Source: Oscillospiraceae bacterium (GTDB taxonomy: Bacteria; Bacillota; Clostridia; UMGS1810). Taken from it: a stretch of 64,000 nucleotides of DNA. Below the pieces are notes generated by a model that had not been told where the DNA came from, did no database searches, and saw only the letters and a list, made by a program, of their open reading frames with translations. The stretch is from contig SVJL01000001.1 of NCBI GenBank assembly GCA_015068985.1, positions 1-64,000 of the forward strand, in the 5' to 3' direction. A program made the translations under genes and the position numbers. Below, one piece after another: positions 34,129 to 43,944 of this stretch (position 1 is the stretch's first letter; each line of letters opens with the position of its first letter).

Positions 34129-35265
34129 ATGGAAAAGATTTTAAGCGAAAACAAACAATGGATCGACGAAACCTGGGCAAAACTCGACACAAAGCTTAGC
34201 CGCACAGCAGTTAAAAGCAGAGATAAAATTCCGTACACAACAGTTGACGGGGTGCACGACAATCAGATGGAAATTCTGCCCATACACTGGTGCAACGGCT
34301 TCTGGGGCGGATTGATGTGGCTTATGTATATCGACACAAAAAAAGATGTATACAAGCAGACTGCAGAACGCTCCGAAGAGCTTATGGACGAAGTTTTCGG
34401 ATTGTTCGACAAAATCGAACACGATGTTGGCTTCAGGTGGCACATCTTAAGCGGTGTTAACTATCGCATCACAGGTAACAAACAATCGAGGGTACGCAAT
34501 TTTATTGCCGGACAGTCTCTTGCATCAAGATATATTCCAAATGGCAAGTTTATATTGCCCTTCAATCTTGATGATATCAATAATATGACAATTATTGACA
34601 CAATGATGAACATTCCTCAGCTCTATTGGCTGAGCCGTGAGACCAACAATGACCGTTTCAAACAAATGGCAATGAATCATGCCGATATGGTAATGCGCGA
34701 TCACGTTCGCCCCGATGGCAGCGTAACTCACACTGCATACCACAATTTTGAAACAGGCGAGCCTTACTACATTAACTACGGTCAGGGCTATGCGGTAGAA
34801 TCCACATGGTCAAGAGGTCAGGCGTGGGCAATATATGGCTTTGTTCTTTCATATATTCACACCGGCAAACAAGAATATCTTGACACAGCAAAAAAAGCTG
34901 CTCACTACTTTATTTCCTGCGTGAGTGATGATTATTTGCCAAAATGCGATTTCCGCTGTCCCGAAGAACCTGTTATCTACGATTCCACAGCCGGAGCAAT
35001 TGCAGCTTGCGGACTAATTGAAATTGCAAACCAGGTTCCCGAATTTGAAAAATCACTTTATATGAAACACGCAATAAAGCTTCTCAAAGCTATGGAAGAA
35101 AAATTCTGTGATTGGTCTGAAAAAGAAGATTCCATTGTTCAAATGGGCACAGAACGCTACCATGGCAAAAACGGCAAAGGCATACATATTCCGATAATAT
35201 ATGGCGACTATTTCTTTGTTGAGGCACTATTTAAGCTCAGAGGAAATGAATTTATTCCGTGGTAG
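34129..35265 (+). CDS. Glycoside hydrolase family 88 (second unsaturated uronyl hydrolase)
   Basis: 378 residues, divergent paralog of the GH88 at 8210. The two key Asp residues are D99 in EHDVGFRW and D157 in IDTMMNIPQLYW, 58 apart. WSRGQAWAIYGF near 227 and YDSTAGAIAACGL near 285 are typical. No signal peptide. A TTG six bases upstream extends the frame, but the ATG at 34129 has a GGGGG Shine-Dalgarno-like stretch at proper distance. Having a GH88 in each of two operons suggests two kinds of unsaturated oligosaccharides or two positions of cleavage. Confidence 0.87.
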   Translation: MEKILSENKQWIDETWAKLDTKLSRTAVKSRDKIPYTTVDGVHDNQMEILPIHWCNGFWGGLMWLMYIDTKKDVYKQTAERSEELMDEVFGLFDKIEHDVGFRWHILSGVNYRITGNKQSRVRNFIAGQSLASRYIPNGKFILPFNLDDINNMTIIDTMMNIPQLYWLSRETNNDRFKQMAMNHADMVMRDHVRPDGSVTHTAYHNFETGEPYYINYGQGYAVESTWSRGQAWAIYGFVLSYIHTGKQEYLDTAKKAAHYFISCVSDDYLPKCDFRCPEEPVIYDSTAGAIAACGLIEIANQVPEFEKSLYMKHAIKLLKAMEEKFCDWSEKEDSIVQMGTERYHGKNGKGIHIPIIYGDYFFVEALFKLRGNEFIPW

Positions 35266-35291
35266 AAATTAATTGCAACGCAATTAATTTC
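35265..35291. terminator. Perfect inverted repeat at the end of the GH88 operon
   Basis: GAAATTAATTGC and GCAATTAATTTC pair perfectly (12 bp) around an AAC loop, beginning at the last base of the GH88 stop codon. There is no T-run directly behind, so it may be an mRNA end-stabilising hairpin or a repeat element rather than a classic terminator. Confidence 0.5.
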
Positions 35292-35313
35292 AGCTAAATT
35301 CGCCATTTGGCTT

Positions 35314-35363
35314 GTAGGGGACACACGCGTTTGTCCCGCGGGCGGTTCGTGAACCGCCCCTAC
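35314..35363. repeat. GTAGGGG...CCCCTAC-framed palindromic element
   Basis: A 50-base element with 7-base inverted ends and two internal hairpins (GGGACA/TGTCCC and GGCGGTTC/GAACCGCC). It is GC-rich in an AT-rich gap and has the same framing as the elements at 29689-29747 and 37111-37170. Confidence 0.6.
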
Positions 35364-35406
35364 GATGTGCTTTGCACGAAAGTGCAAAATTTATCTAAAT
35401 AATTTT

Positions 35407-35451
35407 CTAAAAGGGGTACCCCTTTTAGGTTAAATGTAATATAACCTAAAA
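35407..35451. promoter_or_regulatory. GGGGTACCCC dyad overlapping a second inverted repeat (copy 2)
   Basis: A perfect 22-bp palindrome (arm CTAAAAGGGGT, 35407-35417, with its complement to 35428) overlaps TTTTAGGTTA (35423-35432), which pairs with TAACCTAAAA (35442-35451). The layout equals the 8137-8176 element, but both outer arms have different sequences that still pair. It lies about 90 bases upstream of the gene at 35543, the first gene of the second surface cassette. A CAGC-TTCG-GCTG mini-hairpin follows at about 35484-35495. Confidence 0.55.
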
Positions 35452-35542
35452 CATCTTAGTTGAACATTTTATCATTTTTGTTGCAGCTTCGGCTGTTTAA
35501 ATAAAAAATATTAAATATTTAAAATTTCAGGAGGAATGAAAA

Positions 35543-36955
35543 ATGTTGAAAAAATTAATGGCACTAACAATTATTGCAACAATGCTTCTTTCATCTTTTT
35601 GTATTATAGCACAGGCGGAGTATGGGTATAGTTATGGGGAAGAGATCGTAAAAAAGACTGCTGGAAATTCTACTGATAACGCTGTTAATCAGAAAGCAGG
35701 AGACAGTGTAACAAATAAGTCTCAAACATTTGTAAACTCAGAAAAAACAAGAGGATTGTACTTCCTTTACAATTATGATTCACAAACAGGTAAATACAAA
35801 AGAGATGATGCATCTGCAACCTCAATGCGCGGAACAAACTGTTTCGCTATGGACTCATATTATCCACGATTAATGGCTGATTTTAAGACTCGTGCATATC
35901 GCTTTTATACTACAAACCATGCAGGAAAATATTTCTTCAGTCAGAAGAAAGGAGTGCCTACTTTTCAAATTAAACCTAATTCAGGTGTAAGCTTTAACAA
36001 TACAAGCACTATGAGTTATATGTTTGATATCAAGTATAATGAAAACACAGATATTCCGCAGACAGTATTTAAATTATTACTCTCCGGCGTAGGCTATAAT
36101 GTATTGGGAATAGATACAGACGGATATATAACATCTGGTCCATTAGCATATAACAGTGCAAAAATCGGAAAAATTGAAAAAGGCAAAGAATATACATTTG
36201 TCATCGTTATGGAAACTTATGAAAATTCTGAAACTGCCGGCACATATGATATTTATAAAAAAATATATATTAAAGATAATTCAAATGAAAATTCAAAATT
36301 TGAAAATATCTACAATACATTGGTAAAAGCTGCACAAACATTAAGCAACTATAAATTCCAAGAATTCGATGTTGAGTTTTATCCCTACACTTATGAGCAA
36401 CTTAATAACGCTGATTTTTACAAAAATCTTATAACAGATAAAGGTGATGAATATAATTATTATGTTGGCGGATATAACAGTAGCGATACAAGCTTACAAC
36501 CCAGCAGCGCTATTGATTGGAAATACCAGCTTAAAAATGTAGATTTTTACGTTGATGACATTATAGTACAAGCAGGAAATGCATGCAGTGAAAAAGTTGC
36601 ATCTGCTACTGACAGTGAAAACATTAATTTCTTTATTTCATCTACTGTAAATACAGCAAATATACCGGCCAATCAAATGGTTACTGTTGCGGCTGAAGCC
36701 ACATCAGATGCAACTATATCGGGTGGTAAGTTAGTATTGGCAACATACGATAAAACAGGTGAATTAAAAGGATTAAAGATAAAAGATTTATCAATTGTTA
36801 ACGGAAGTATTAGTGAAACAATTGAAAAAATAGAAAGAGTCTATCAGATAGGTAGTGAACTTAAAGTTATGCTCATAGATGATATTGGCACAATAACACC
36901 GCTTGGAAAGTCAACTTCCTTTATACAACCCGAAATATATGAAGCAGAAGAATAA
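35543..36955 (+). CDS. Secreted beta-sandwich protein with shared C-terminal domain
   Basis: 470 residues, function unknown. A signal peptide ends AQA-EY near residue 28. Residues ~85-350 look like a divergent LamG-type beta-sandwich (STMSYMFDIKYNENT, KEYTFVIVMETY), similar in strand order to the N-terminus of the next protein. The last ~108 residues are the shared C-terminal domain (GGKLVLATYDKTGELKGLKI, LKVMLIDDIG). The gene is markedly more AT-rich than its neighbours, which may reflect recent acquisition. AGGAGGAATG precedes the ATG. It is the first gene after the second dyad element. Confidence 0.7.
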   Translation: MLKKLMALTIIATMLLSSFCIIAQAEYGYSYGEEIVKKTAGNSTDNAVNQKAGDSVTNKSQTFVNSEKTRGLYFLYNYDSQTGKYKRDDASATSMRGTNCFAMDSYYPRLMADFKTRAYRFYTTNHAGKYFFSQKKGVPTFQIKPNSGVSFNNTSTMSYMFDIKYNENTDIPQTVFKLLLSGVGYNVLGIDTDGYITSGPLAYNSAKIGKIEKGKEYTFVIVMETYENSETAGTYDIYKKIYIKDNSNENSKFENIYNTLVKAAQTLSNYKFQEFDVEFYPYTYEQLNNADFYKNLITDKGDEYNYYVGGYNSSDTSLQPSSAIDWKYQLKNVDFYVDDIIVQAGNACSEKVASATDSENINFFISSTVNTANIPANQMVTVAAEATSDATISGGKLVLATYDKTGELKGLKIKDLSIVNGSISETIEKIERVYQIGSELKVMLIDDIGTITPLGKSTSFIQPEIYEAEE

Positions 36956-37016
36956 CACCTCTCGCAAAATCAACAGTTTTAGACTAAACATACTTTGAAT
37001 TAACAAACATTTGTCA

Positions 37017-37058
37017 CAGGCGAAGCCGAGTTTTTAAAAGATATTTCGACTTCGCCTG
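37017..37058 (+). terminator. Hairpin after the gene at 35543
   Basis: CAGGCGAAG (37017-37025) pairs with CTTCGCCTG (37050-37058). The loop holds a run of T and A. Only a short T-run follows, so termination would be partial. Confidence 0.45.
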
Positions 37059-37110
37059 CGGTTTCAATCAATATGACGATAACAAAATTCTAACCAAATC
37101 AATTGTTGAT

Positions 37111-37170
37111 TGTAGGGCAAGGGCTTACTCTTACCGATTATTAACGGATGGAGCAAGCCCCACCCCTACA
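37111..37170. repeat. TGTAGGG...CCCTACA-framed palindromic element
   Basis: A 60-base element with 7-base inverted ends. Inside, GGGCTTACTC pairs with GAGCAAGCCC with one G-U pair. Same framing as the elements at 29689 and 35314. It ends only 38 bases before the ATG at 37209, so it forms part of that gene's leader. Confidence 0.55.
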
Positions 37171-37208
37171 AAATGAATCAAAAAAACAACAACGAAAGGA
37201 TGGAAAGC

Positions 37209-40200
37209 ATGGTGAAAATAACTTTAAAGAGAGTTACATCAATACTTACTCTTGCTATATTCATCTTCACTGCTTTAGCATTTTCTCCCTCAACCGAGAC
37301 CTTGACCAAAGCGGCAGACAGCTACCAATTAGGTGAGCTGATAGGCTTTGAAGGTGCAACAGCTAATTCGTATGAGGATACCACCGATACGCAGATTGTA
37401 AAAAGAATGTGTATGAATGGAAAAGGAAGATCTTCCAAAGAGGGAGATGCCAGCTACTACTTTATATTCAACAAAAACGTAAGAAACACAACATCCGGTA
37501 ACTTGAGATTAAGCAATTCTAACACTCAGAATGTTCTTTTCAAATCAAAAGGTTATCTTCTTAACGTAAAAAGCACCGGTAATGATAACAAATCTATTGT
37601 AGGACAAAACTTTTATTCCACATCTTCTGACCTTTATGCAAGAGTAGCGTTAGTTGATTCGCAGGCAAGCAGCAGTGCCAATCTGAACACTATTTCTCAG
37701 AAAAAAGAATCTGCTGTTATGACCTATGAGTTTGACCTTCAATACAAAACAAACTTTTTTGAAATTTTGGGTTATGTTTCCACTCACCTTTCAGGTTCAT
37801 TCTCCGGCAGAAACATTCCTGCAATAAAAGTGGACAACAAGGGTAATCTTTATGCTACAACCTCCGGTTTTGAAAATGCGACTTCAATCGGAAGTCTCGA
37901 ACTTGGCAAAAAGCATAAAATTTCAGTGGTGATCAAGCTTACACCAAGCTCACAAACTGACAAATTCAATTATGCTACAAGTGTTTATCTTGATGAAGTC
38001 GAAAAATTCACAGGAGAAGGTGCAGACCCTGTTTCTGCCAAAAACTCCGCTTTCTACGGCTTTGAGTTTGACCTCAGACCTTGGACAGTCAACACCAATT
38101 TCTCTGCATCAACTGCAGGCTTCACCGGCACAGCCGATGGCTACTATGGTTATGGTAATGCAACCTCAACCAAATTGACTGTTGCAAATTCCACGTTGAA
38201 CGAATACACAATAATCGATACCGACACAACCATCAGTGATTTTTCAGTTTACGCCGGCAATATGTATGGTGACGTGCTCAGAACATACTCATCTTTAGAT
38301 GATATGGAAAAAGAAATTAACGATGGTACCACACTCACCTCGGGGCAGGGTAGTGCCGAAATCAAGTGGGAATCTTCAAATTCTGCTTTGGTTGACGTTG
38401 ATGAAAATGCTGTTATCACAATTGCAGACGATGAATATTATGGCTACACCATTCCGGTTAGCCTGAAAGCTACAATTTCGGACGGTATCGAAACAACCAC
38501 CAAAACAGTTGACGTTGAAGTTCGTCGCAGCACCGATTCCTGGTCAGCTCAGGATTTTGTTGACTACGATGCACTTATGCCTTTCTCATATCTGACAAAT
38601 CAGGATCAGAATGCGGTTGGTGCACCCATCACATTACCAACCGAAAGTGAAAGCGGCAGCACCTTTGAGTGGAGTGTTTCTTCGACTGAGGCAGCCGGTA
38701 TCACAGATAACGTGCTTTCTTTTGTTCCGCAAAGCAAGAATGCAACAAACGTTACTCTTACTCTCACAATAAGCCGCAACGGGGCAGATTCTGCAGAAGT
38801 TAAATATCCGCTCACTGTTATCAAAGCCGGCTATAGCGAGGATGAAGTATATAAGTGGAAACACAATTTTGAAACCACGGCAGAAGAGCCTGCCGCAGGC
38901 ATATATGGTGACAAAATTGACTTTGAAAACTGGAGCGACATTCGCCTTGGCTACAAATGGCCTTTCCAGACAGATGCTTCAGGTATTGTGCCCGTTAACG
39001 TTAATGTTAGACCTGTTATGATTGTAGGTCCCTTTGATGATGCAATATCAGGCTTTGATGCTCAGGCAATTTTGCAAATGGCAAGTAGCAAGCTTGCAAC
39101 CGATTTTGAGTTTGAACTCTCTGCAGATGGTGATTCCTGGGATCCGGTGACAACATATTATACCGTTGGTCCCGAAACAAAGATTCCCGACGGAAACGCC
39201 GTTTGGACTGTATTTGAGCATATGTATCGTCCAACATACATTGACACCTCAAAAGATTACAGATATCTTAAAATACGTTTTAGTGATGCCTCTTATGTCA
39301 GTGACAAGTATGTTGCTGCATCAGCATTCGACTCTATCACTGTCTACTTCGACACAGATGTTACCAAGGCATACAAAGACCTTGTGTTTGAAGATATGTC
39401 TTCCGAGAAGATTAATGCTGTAAACAACAATCTTTATATTCCCTCAATCGGAACCGGCGACACCGTTATTGAATGGACTTCTTCAAACCCCGATGTTATT
39501 ACAATCGATGCAGAAAGCCAAACTGCAATTGTTAACGAAAATGCTTTTTATGGCTACTCAATTCCCGTTACACTCACAGCCAAAATTTCTAAAACACCCG
39601 AAAGTGAAACAAGCGGCACTACCCGTGAAAAGGTGTTTGACATAACCATTGTCCGCAACACAAAAGGCTGGACAAATCAGGACTATGTTGACTATGATGT
39701 TTTGCACTCCGCTTCCAGAGCTTGCCTCACATTTGGCTACTTCACCGAGCAGCCGGAAGCTATGGTTGCCACAAATATTCACCTTCCCAAAAAGTTGGAT
39801 GGCGGTGGTAACTTTACTTGGGAGATCGAAAAGCGTGACGGTTCAAGTGCAACAGATGTTGCCAAAATTGACAACTATATTCTCTCGTTCACTCCTCAGG
39901 AAAAAGCGGTTACTCCGCTAACTCTTACTGTAACTTCAACAAAAGGCAATGCAAAGGCAACACGTGCATTTGACATTGAAGTTGTCAGAGGTTTTTCCGA
40001 TAATCTTATTTTATCGGCAGATGTAACATCATCCACAAGCGGCATCAGAAAAGCTCTTTCACGTGATGTTGTCACATATTGGGAAACATCACAAGAAGAT
40101 AGTGAAAAAACCGTTAATATCGAATTTTCAAAAGTAACAGAAATAAATTCCGGACTTGTTGTTGAAAGCGGAGAAAACGTTTCTTCAATCAAGCTCGAAG

Positions 40201-41309
40201 TGTCTGAAGACAACGAAACATGGGAAACGGTGTATACAGGCGAATCAAAAGGTGACCTTGTGCGTGAAGCCTTTGCCTTTGAATCGGTAAAGTGCAAATA
40301 TGCACGCTTTACCTTTGAGTCCGAAAATCCCATCAAAATTGCAACTCTTGAGCTCTACAACAACATTGTTACTAACCAACAGGCAATGGAGCTTAGTCTT
40401 GATGCACTCTCCATTCCCACCACAACAAGCAAAAATCTCACCCTGCCCGCCAAAGGCGAGTTTATTGGTGATATAAGCTGGACATCCAGCGATTCGTCGG
40501 TTATTGCAGTTGTTGGCACAACAGGTAAAGTTACAAGAGCTAAAAACGAAAACAAAACTGTTACCCTCACTGCAACACTCAGCTGTGATGGCTACGAATC
40601 AATAACCAAAACTTTCAAGGTAACTGTTGCAGGCATAGTTTCTGCAGGTGGTTCCGGTGGTTCTTCAAGCTTCGGCGGCGGTGCATCCGGTGGCTCAGTT
40701 GCGGCAAAAGACTATGACATTCCCTCAGTTGAAAACGGTTCAGTTGCATCACCTTCAGGCACATTCTTTACAGATGTTCCAAATGACCACTGGGCATATG
40801 AGTATATTGATGCTCTCACAAAAGATGGTGTTATCAGTAAGGCAGATAATTACCGCCCCTCCGATTTGGTTACAAGAGAGGAATTTGTAAAGCTTATTGT
40901 TGCAGCAATTGGTGCCGAAGCCGATGATGAATCGGATGTTACATTTAGCGACAGCGACAAAAATGCTTGGTATCACCCCTTTATTTCTGCAGCATACTCC
41001 AAAGGCATCGTTACCGGTAATGCAGACGGCAGCTTTGGAATTGGCAAATCTATCACTCGACAGGACGCAGCAGTTATGCTTTACAGAGCAATAGCTAAAA
41101 AGCGTGAGATCGATAATATGCTGATTTTCACCGACTCCGACACCGTTAGCGTGTATGCTTCTGAAGCTGTGGCATATCTTGCAAACGAAAGAATCCTCAA
41201 TGGTTACGAAGACGGCTCATTCCGTCCTTTCAACAATTTAACAAGAGCTGAAAGTGCAAAAATCATTTATATCCTGAGCACAATTGCAAAGGAGGCTAAC
41301 AATGCTTAA
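37209..41309 (+). CDS. Giant S-layer-anchored beta-sandwich/Ig-repeat protein with C-terminal SLH
   Basis: 1366 residues from the ATG at 37209, which has AAGGATGG close upstream and a clean signal peptide behind it; in-frame ATGs also occur at 37173 and 37200. Order: signal peptide, LamG-like region (~30-330), two atrophied-Ig-type domains (~367-439, ~450-539; IKWESSNSALVDVDENAV), a CBM-like sandwich (~540-717), two more Ig repeats (~720-814, ~827-928), an F5/8C-like domain (~930-1054, RKALSRDVVTYWETS), a fifth Ig repeat (~1058-1144, ISWTSSDSSVIAVVGTTG), a Gly/Ser linker and three SLH domains (~1187-1366). No catalytic motif was seen, so a glycan-binding surface scaffold is likely. Its stop overlaps the next start by 8 bases. 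Confidence 0.82.
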   Translation: MVKITLKRVTSILTLAIFIFTALAFSPSTETLTKAADSYQLGELIGFEGATANSYEDTTDTQIVKRMCMNGKGRSSKEGDASYYFIFNKNVRNTTSGNLRLSNSNTQNVLFKSKGYLLNVKSTGNDNKSIVGQNFYSTSSDLYARVALVDSQASSSANLNTISQKKESAVMTYEFDLQYKTNFFEILGYVSTHLSGSFSGRNIPAIKVDNKGNLYATTSGFENATSIGSLELGKKHKISVVIKLTPSSQTDKFNYATSVYLDEVEKFTGEGADPVSAKNSAFYGFEFDLRPWTVNTNFSASTAGFTGTADGYYGYGNATSTKLTVANSTLNEYTIIDTDTTISDFSVYAGNMYGDVLRTYSSLDDMEKEINDGTTLTSGQGSAEIKWESSNSALVDVDENAVITIADDEYYGYTIPVSLKATISDGIETTTKTVDVEVRRSTDSWSAQDFVDYDALMPFSYLTNQDQNAVGAPITLPTESESGSTFEWSVSSTEAAGITDNVLSFVPQSKNATNVTLTLTISRNGADSAEVKYPLTVIKAGYSEDEVYKWKHNFETTAEEPAAGIYGDKIDFENWSDIRLGYKWPFQTDASGIVPVNVNVRPVMIVGPFDDAISGFDAQAILQMASSKLATDFEFELSADGDSWDPVTTYYTVGPETKIPDGNAVWTVFEHMYRPTYIDTSKDYRYLKIRFSDASYVSDKYVAASAFDSITVYFDTDVTKAYKDLVFEDMSSEKINAVNNNLYIPSIGTGDTVIEWTSSNPDVITIDAESQTAIVNENAFYGYSIPVTLTAKISKTPESETSGTTREKVFDITIVRNTKGWTNQDYVDYDVLHSASRACLTFGYFTEQPEAMVATNIHLPKKLDGGGNFTWEIEKRDGSSATDVAKIDNYILSFTPQEKAVTPLTLTVTSTKGNAKATRAFDIEVVRGFSDNLILSADVTSSTSGIRKALSRDVVTYWETSQEDSEKTVNIEFSKVTEINSGLVVESGENVSSIKLEVSEDNETWETVYTGESKGDLVREAFAFESVKCKYARFTFESENPIKIATLELYNNIVTNQQAMELSLDALSIPTTTSKNLTLPAKGEFIGDISWTSSDSSVIAVVGTTGKVTRAKNENKTVTLTATLSCDGYESITKTFKVTVAGIVSAGGSGGSSSFGGGASGGSVAAKDYDIPSVENGSVASPSGTFFTDVPNDHWAYEYIDALTKDGVISKADNYRPSDLVTREEFVKLIVAAIGAEADDESDVTFSDSDKNAWYHPFISAAYSKGIVTGNADGSFGIGKSITRQDAAVMLYRAIAKKREIDNMLIFTDSDTVSVYASEAVAYLANERILNGYEDGSFRPFNNLTRAESAKIIYILSTIAKEANNA

Positions 41310-43929
41310 TAAAAACAGAATAATTGCTTTGATTTTGGCTGTAGTGCTTATTGTGCCAACTCTTGCAATAAATGCATTTGCCAAAACAGAATTAAATAAC
41401 GAAGAACTTATGGATGTTAAAACATTCCGTCTTTTGGAGGATGAATCAAAGCTTGGCGAACCCATTTCGCGTGCTATGTTTGCCAAGCTTACCGTCAGAC
41501 TTCTGAATATGGAACGCATTGCCTATCAGATGGGTAGTGCCAACTACTACACAGACGTTACTTCCCAGCACTGGGCAAACACCTACATCAACCTGCTTCA
41601 CAGTCTTGAAATTGTTGCCGGCAACGGCACAACAGGTTTTGCCCCCGACAGAACAATCGCCTATAGCGAAGCTCTCAAAATCCTTGTTGGTGCACTTGGT
41701 TACACAATCTATGCCGATCAGGAAGGCGGCTATCCGGTGGGCTACAGTGCAGTTGCCGCTCGTCTTGGCATAACCAAGGGTGTTGATGCCACGACCGAGC
41801 TCACCTATGCAGATGCAATGAAGCTTTTCTATAACTGCCTCGACATCGGCATTATGGAGCAGGCAATTCCCGAAGAGGAGTATTATGTGAGCGATGTTAC
41901 ACCCCGTGACACACTTCTTGGTAACAAAAAAGTTGGTATGGTTAAGCTCAGAGGCATTGTTGAATCTAACTACAACACCTATCTGGATAGTGCTATTCCC
42001 GAAATCGAAGAGGGCGAAATATCTTTTTACGATATGCTTATGAAAGCAGGCACTTCGGGTGCCGAGAACTATCTTGGTTATGAGATTGATGTGTATGTGA
42101 GCACCACAAACGGCGGAACCTACACAGTTGAAACTGTTCTTCCAACCGAGAATAACATTGTTACAACAATTGGTTTTGAAGATGTAACAGGACTCACAGA
42201 GTCAAAAATCACATATTCTGATGACCTTGAAGATGAAGAAATTGCGGTAGAGGATGATGCAGTGTTTGTTTATAACGGCAGAATATCCGATTGCAAAACT
42301 GCAGCAAAGAATATGAAAAACGGTTCGGTAACCGTTATCAGCAACGATGGCAACAAAGCCGCAGATGTTATTTTCATCGACAGCTACGAGAGCGGTGTTG
42401 TTGAAACAATCAACTACGAGAGCAAATATCTTGTTCTTGGTGCCAACAAAACCATAAATGGACAAAAGGCTCTGCGTTTTGACGGAACCGACAAAACTGT
42501 TCAGTTCTATTTCCGTGATGGCGATGGCAACAAAATTGAACCCGAAGAAATTAAAAATGGTGATGTTGTCAGCATATATGCAGATTTTGACAATAAGCTC
42601 ATTTATGTTGTGAAAGGAAAGGGCTCTGTTACCGGAATCATAAGCGAAGCCGGCGGTGTCTCTTCTCCCACAATTACCATAGATGGCACAGAATATGCTG
42701 TTGAAAATGGCTATTCCGGTGAAATTATGGTTGGCAAAACCGTTGAAGCGTTTTTGAACTTTGAAGGCAAAGTTGCCCGCATTGAAGAAACCGATGGAGC
42801 TGTGCTCTATGGTGCTATTGTTGCAACCAAACAGTCCGGTCTTGGTGCGGCTCAGGTTAAAATGCTCATTCCCGGTGCCATCGCAGATGAAACCGAACAG
42901 GCAGAAGACCCCGACGATGAAGAGATTGTTTCTCTTGTTGCAAAAAATTCAGGCATAGAAGCATACACTCTTTCCAATAACATCAACTATCTTGGAACAA
43001 AAATGAGCAGCGAAGATACTAAAAGTGCTATTGATGCAATTGTTTCGGGTATGGGATATTATGTTGTTGAATATAAGCTTAATTCAAACGGTGAAATAAC
43101 ACACATCGATGTTCCCGAGCAGGTTGGTTCACCATATTCCAAAACTTACAATTCCGACGAGCGTACCTTTGGTGCCACATCGGGCGGTGCGTTTGGTGTG
43201 TGCGATACAACCAAAGCAATTTGTGTTCCGTCAAACAAAGGTGTTTCTGATGCCGACTATATGACAAAAATCAAAATGAGTCACGGCAGAAGCTACTATG
43301 TTGCTTCATATGTTTACAATGAAGACACATATTGTGTTGACCTGATTGTTATCAGAGAGGTTATGGTTTTTGAAACAACAGGTAGCATTTCTACCACAAG
43401 CAAAATAGCTCTTGTTGAAAGTGTAACAAGCAAAATGGATGAAAATGGCGATGCCATGAGATATGTCACACTTGTAACCGATACCGGCAAAACCGAAAAG
43501 GTTGTTTCTATCGACACATCCAGCAAGTTCAACTTTTCATCACTCAAACCCGGTGACCTGATTTGCTATTCGTTGGATTCTCTCGACCGTCTCGATGGTG
43601 CTGAGCTTCTTGTTAGCTCCGATCCTGTGCCTCCGTCAAGAATTGACAACAAAATGTATACCGTATATTCAGGCTTTGTTGCTGATGCAAAATATAACAT
43701 TGTTTCCGAGCCGCTCAATCGTTGGGTAGATATTTTGAGCTTTACCACAGAAGACGGCAGAGAAAACAATTTTGAAATAAGACAGCGAGGCACTCCGCCA
43801 ATATATGTTTATGACACCAAGGCACAAACTGCAGCTCAGGGAACCACGCTTGATTTTATGCGTAGCCACAAAAGAGCAGTGGTTTGCACAAAGGGCACAA
43901 CTGTAAAAGCTGTTCTCATTATTCTGTAA
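41302..43929 (+). CDS. Large N-terminal-SLH surface protein (paralog family member 2)
   Basis: 875 residues, signal peptide to about 29 (AFA-KT). SLH-like repeats at ~35-175 include ISRAMFAKLTVRLL, YTDVTSQHWANTYI and FAPDRTIAYSEALKILVGAL, then GGYPVGYSAVAARLGITKG. The body has AENYLGYEIDVYV and FVYNGRI, aligning with the proteins at 16586 and 62319. The ATG at 41302 has AAAGGAGG eight bases upstream and overlaps the stop of the preceding gene, so the two are translationally coupled, which suggests the two proteins are needed together. No enzyme motif was recognised. Confidence 0.8.
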   Translation: MLNKNRIIALILAVVLIVPTLAINAFAKTELNNEELMDVKTFRLLEDESKLGEPISRAMFAKLTVRLLNMERIAYQMGSANYYTDVTSQHWANTYINLLHSLEIVAGNGTTGFAPDRTIAYSEALKILVGALGYTIYADQEGGYPVGYSAVAARLGITKGVDATTELTYADAMKLFYNCLDIGIMEQAIPEEEYYVSDVTPRDTLLGNKKVGMVKLRGIVESNYNTYLDSAIPEIEEGEISFYDMLMKAGTSGAENYLGYEIDVYVSTTNGGTYTVETVLPTENNIVTTIGFEDVTGLTESKITYSDDLEDEEIAVEDDAVFVYNGRISDCKTAAKNMKNGSVTVISNDGNKAADVIFIDSYESGVVETINYESKYLVLGANKTINGQKALRFDGTDKTVQFYFRDGDGNKIEPEEIKNGDVVSIYADFDNKLIYVVKGKGSVTGIISEAGGVSSPTITIDGTEYAVENGYSGEIMVGKTVEAFLNFEGKVARIEETDGAVLYGAIVATKQSGLGAAQVKMLIPGAIADETEQAEDPDDEEIVSLVAKNSGIEAYTLSNNINYLGTKMSSEDTKSAIDAIVSGMGYYVVEYKLNSNGEITHIDVPEQVGSPYSKTYNSDERTFGATSGGAFGVCDTTKAICVPSNKGVSDADYMTKIKMSHGRSYYVASYVYNEDTYCVDLIVIREVMVFETTGSISTTSKIALVESVTSKMDENGDAMRYVTLVTDTGKTEKVVSIDTSSKFNFSSLKPGDLICYSLDSLDRLDGAELLVSSDPVPPSRIDNKMYTVYSGFVADAKYNIVSEPLNRWVDILSFTTEDGRENNFEIRQRGTPPIYVYDTKAQTAAQGTTLDFMRSHKRAVVCTKGTTVKAVLIIL

Positions 43930-43944
43930 AAGGAGGCTCATATT

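Noticed and set aside
35407-35428. The GGGGTACCCC palindrome as an intrinsic terminator
   Set aside because: The palindrome has no free loop and no T-run beyond its own arms. It stands upstream of genes rather than at gene ends, and it overlaps a second conserved repeat.
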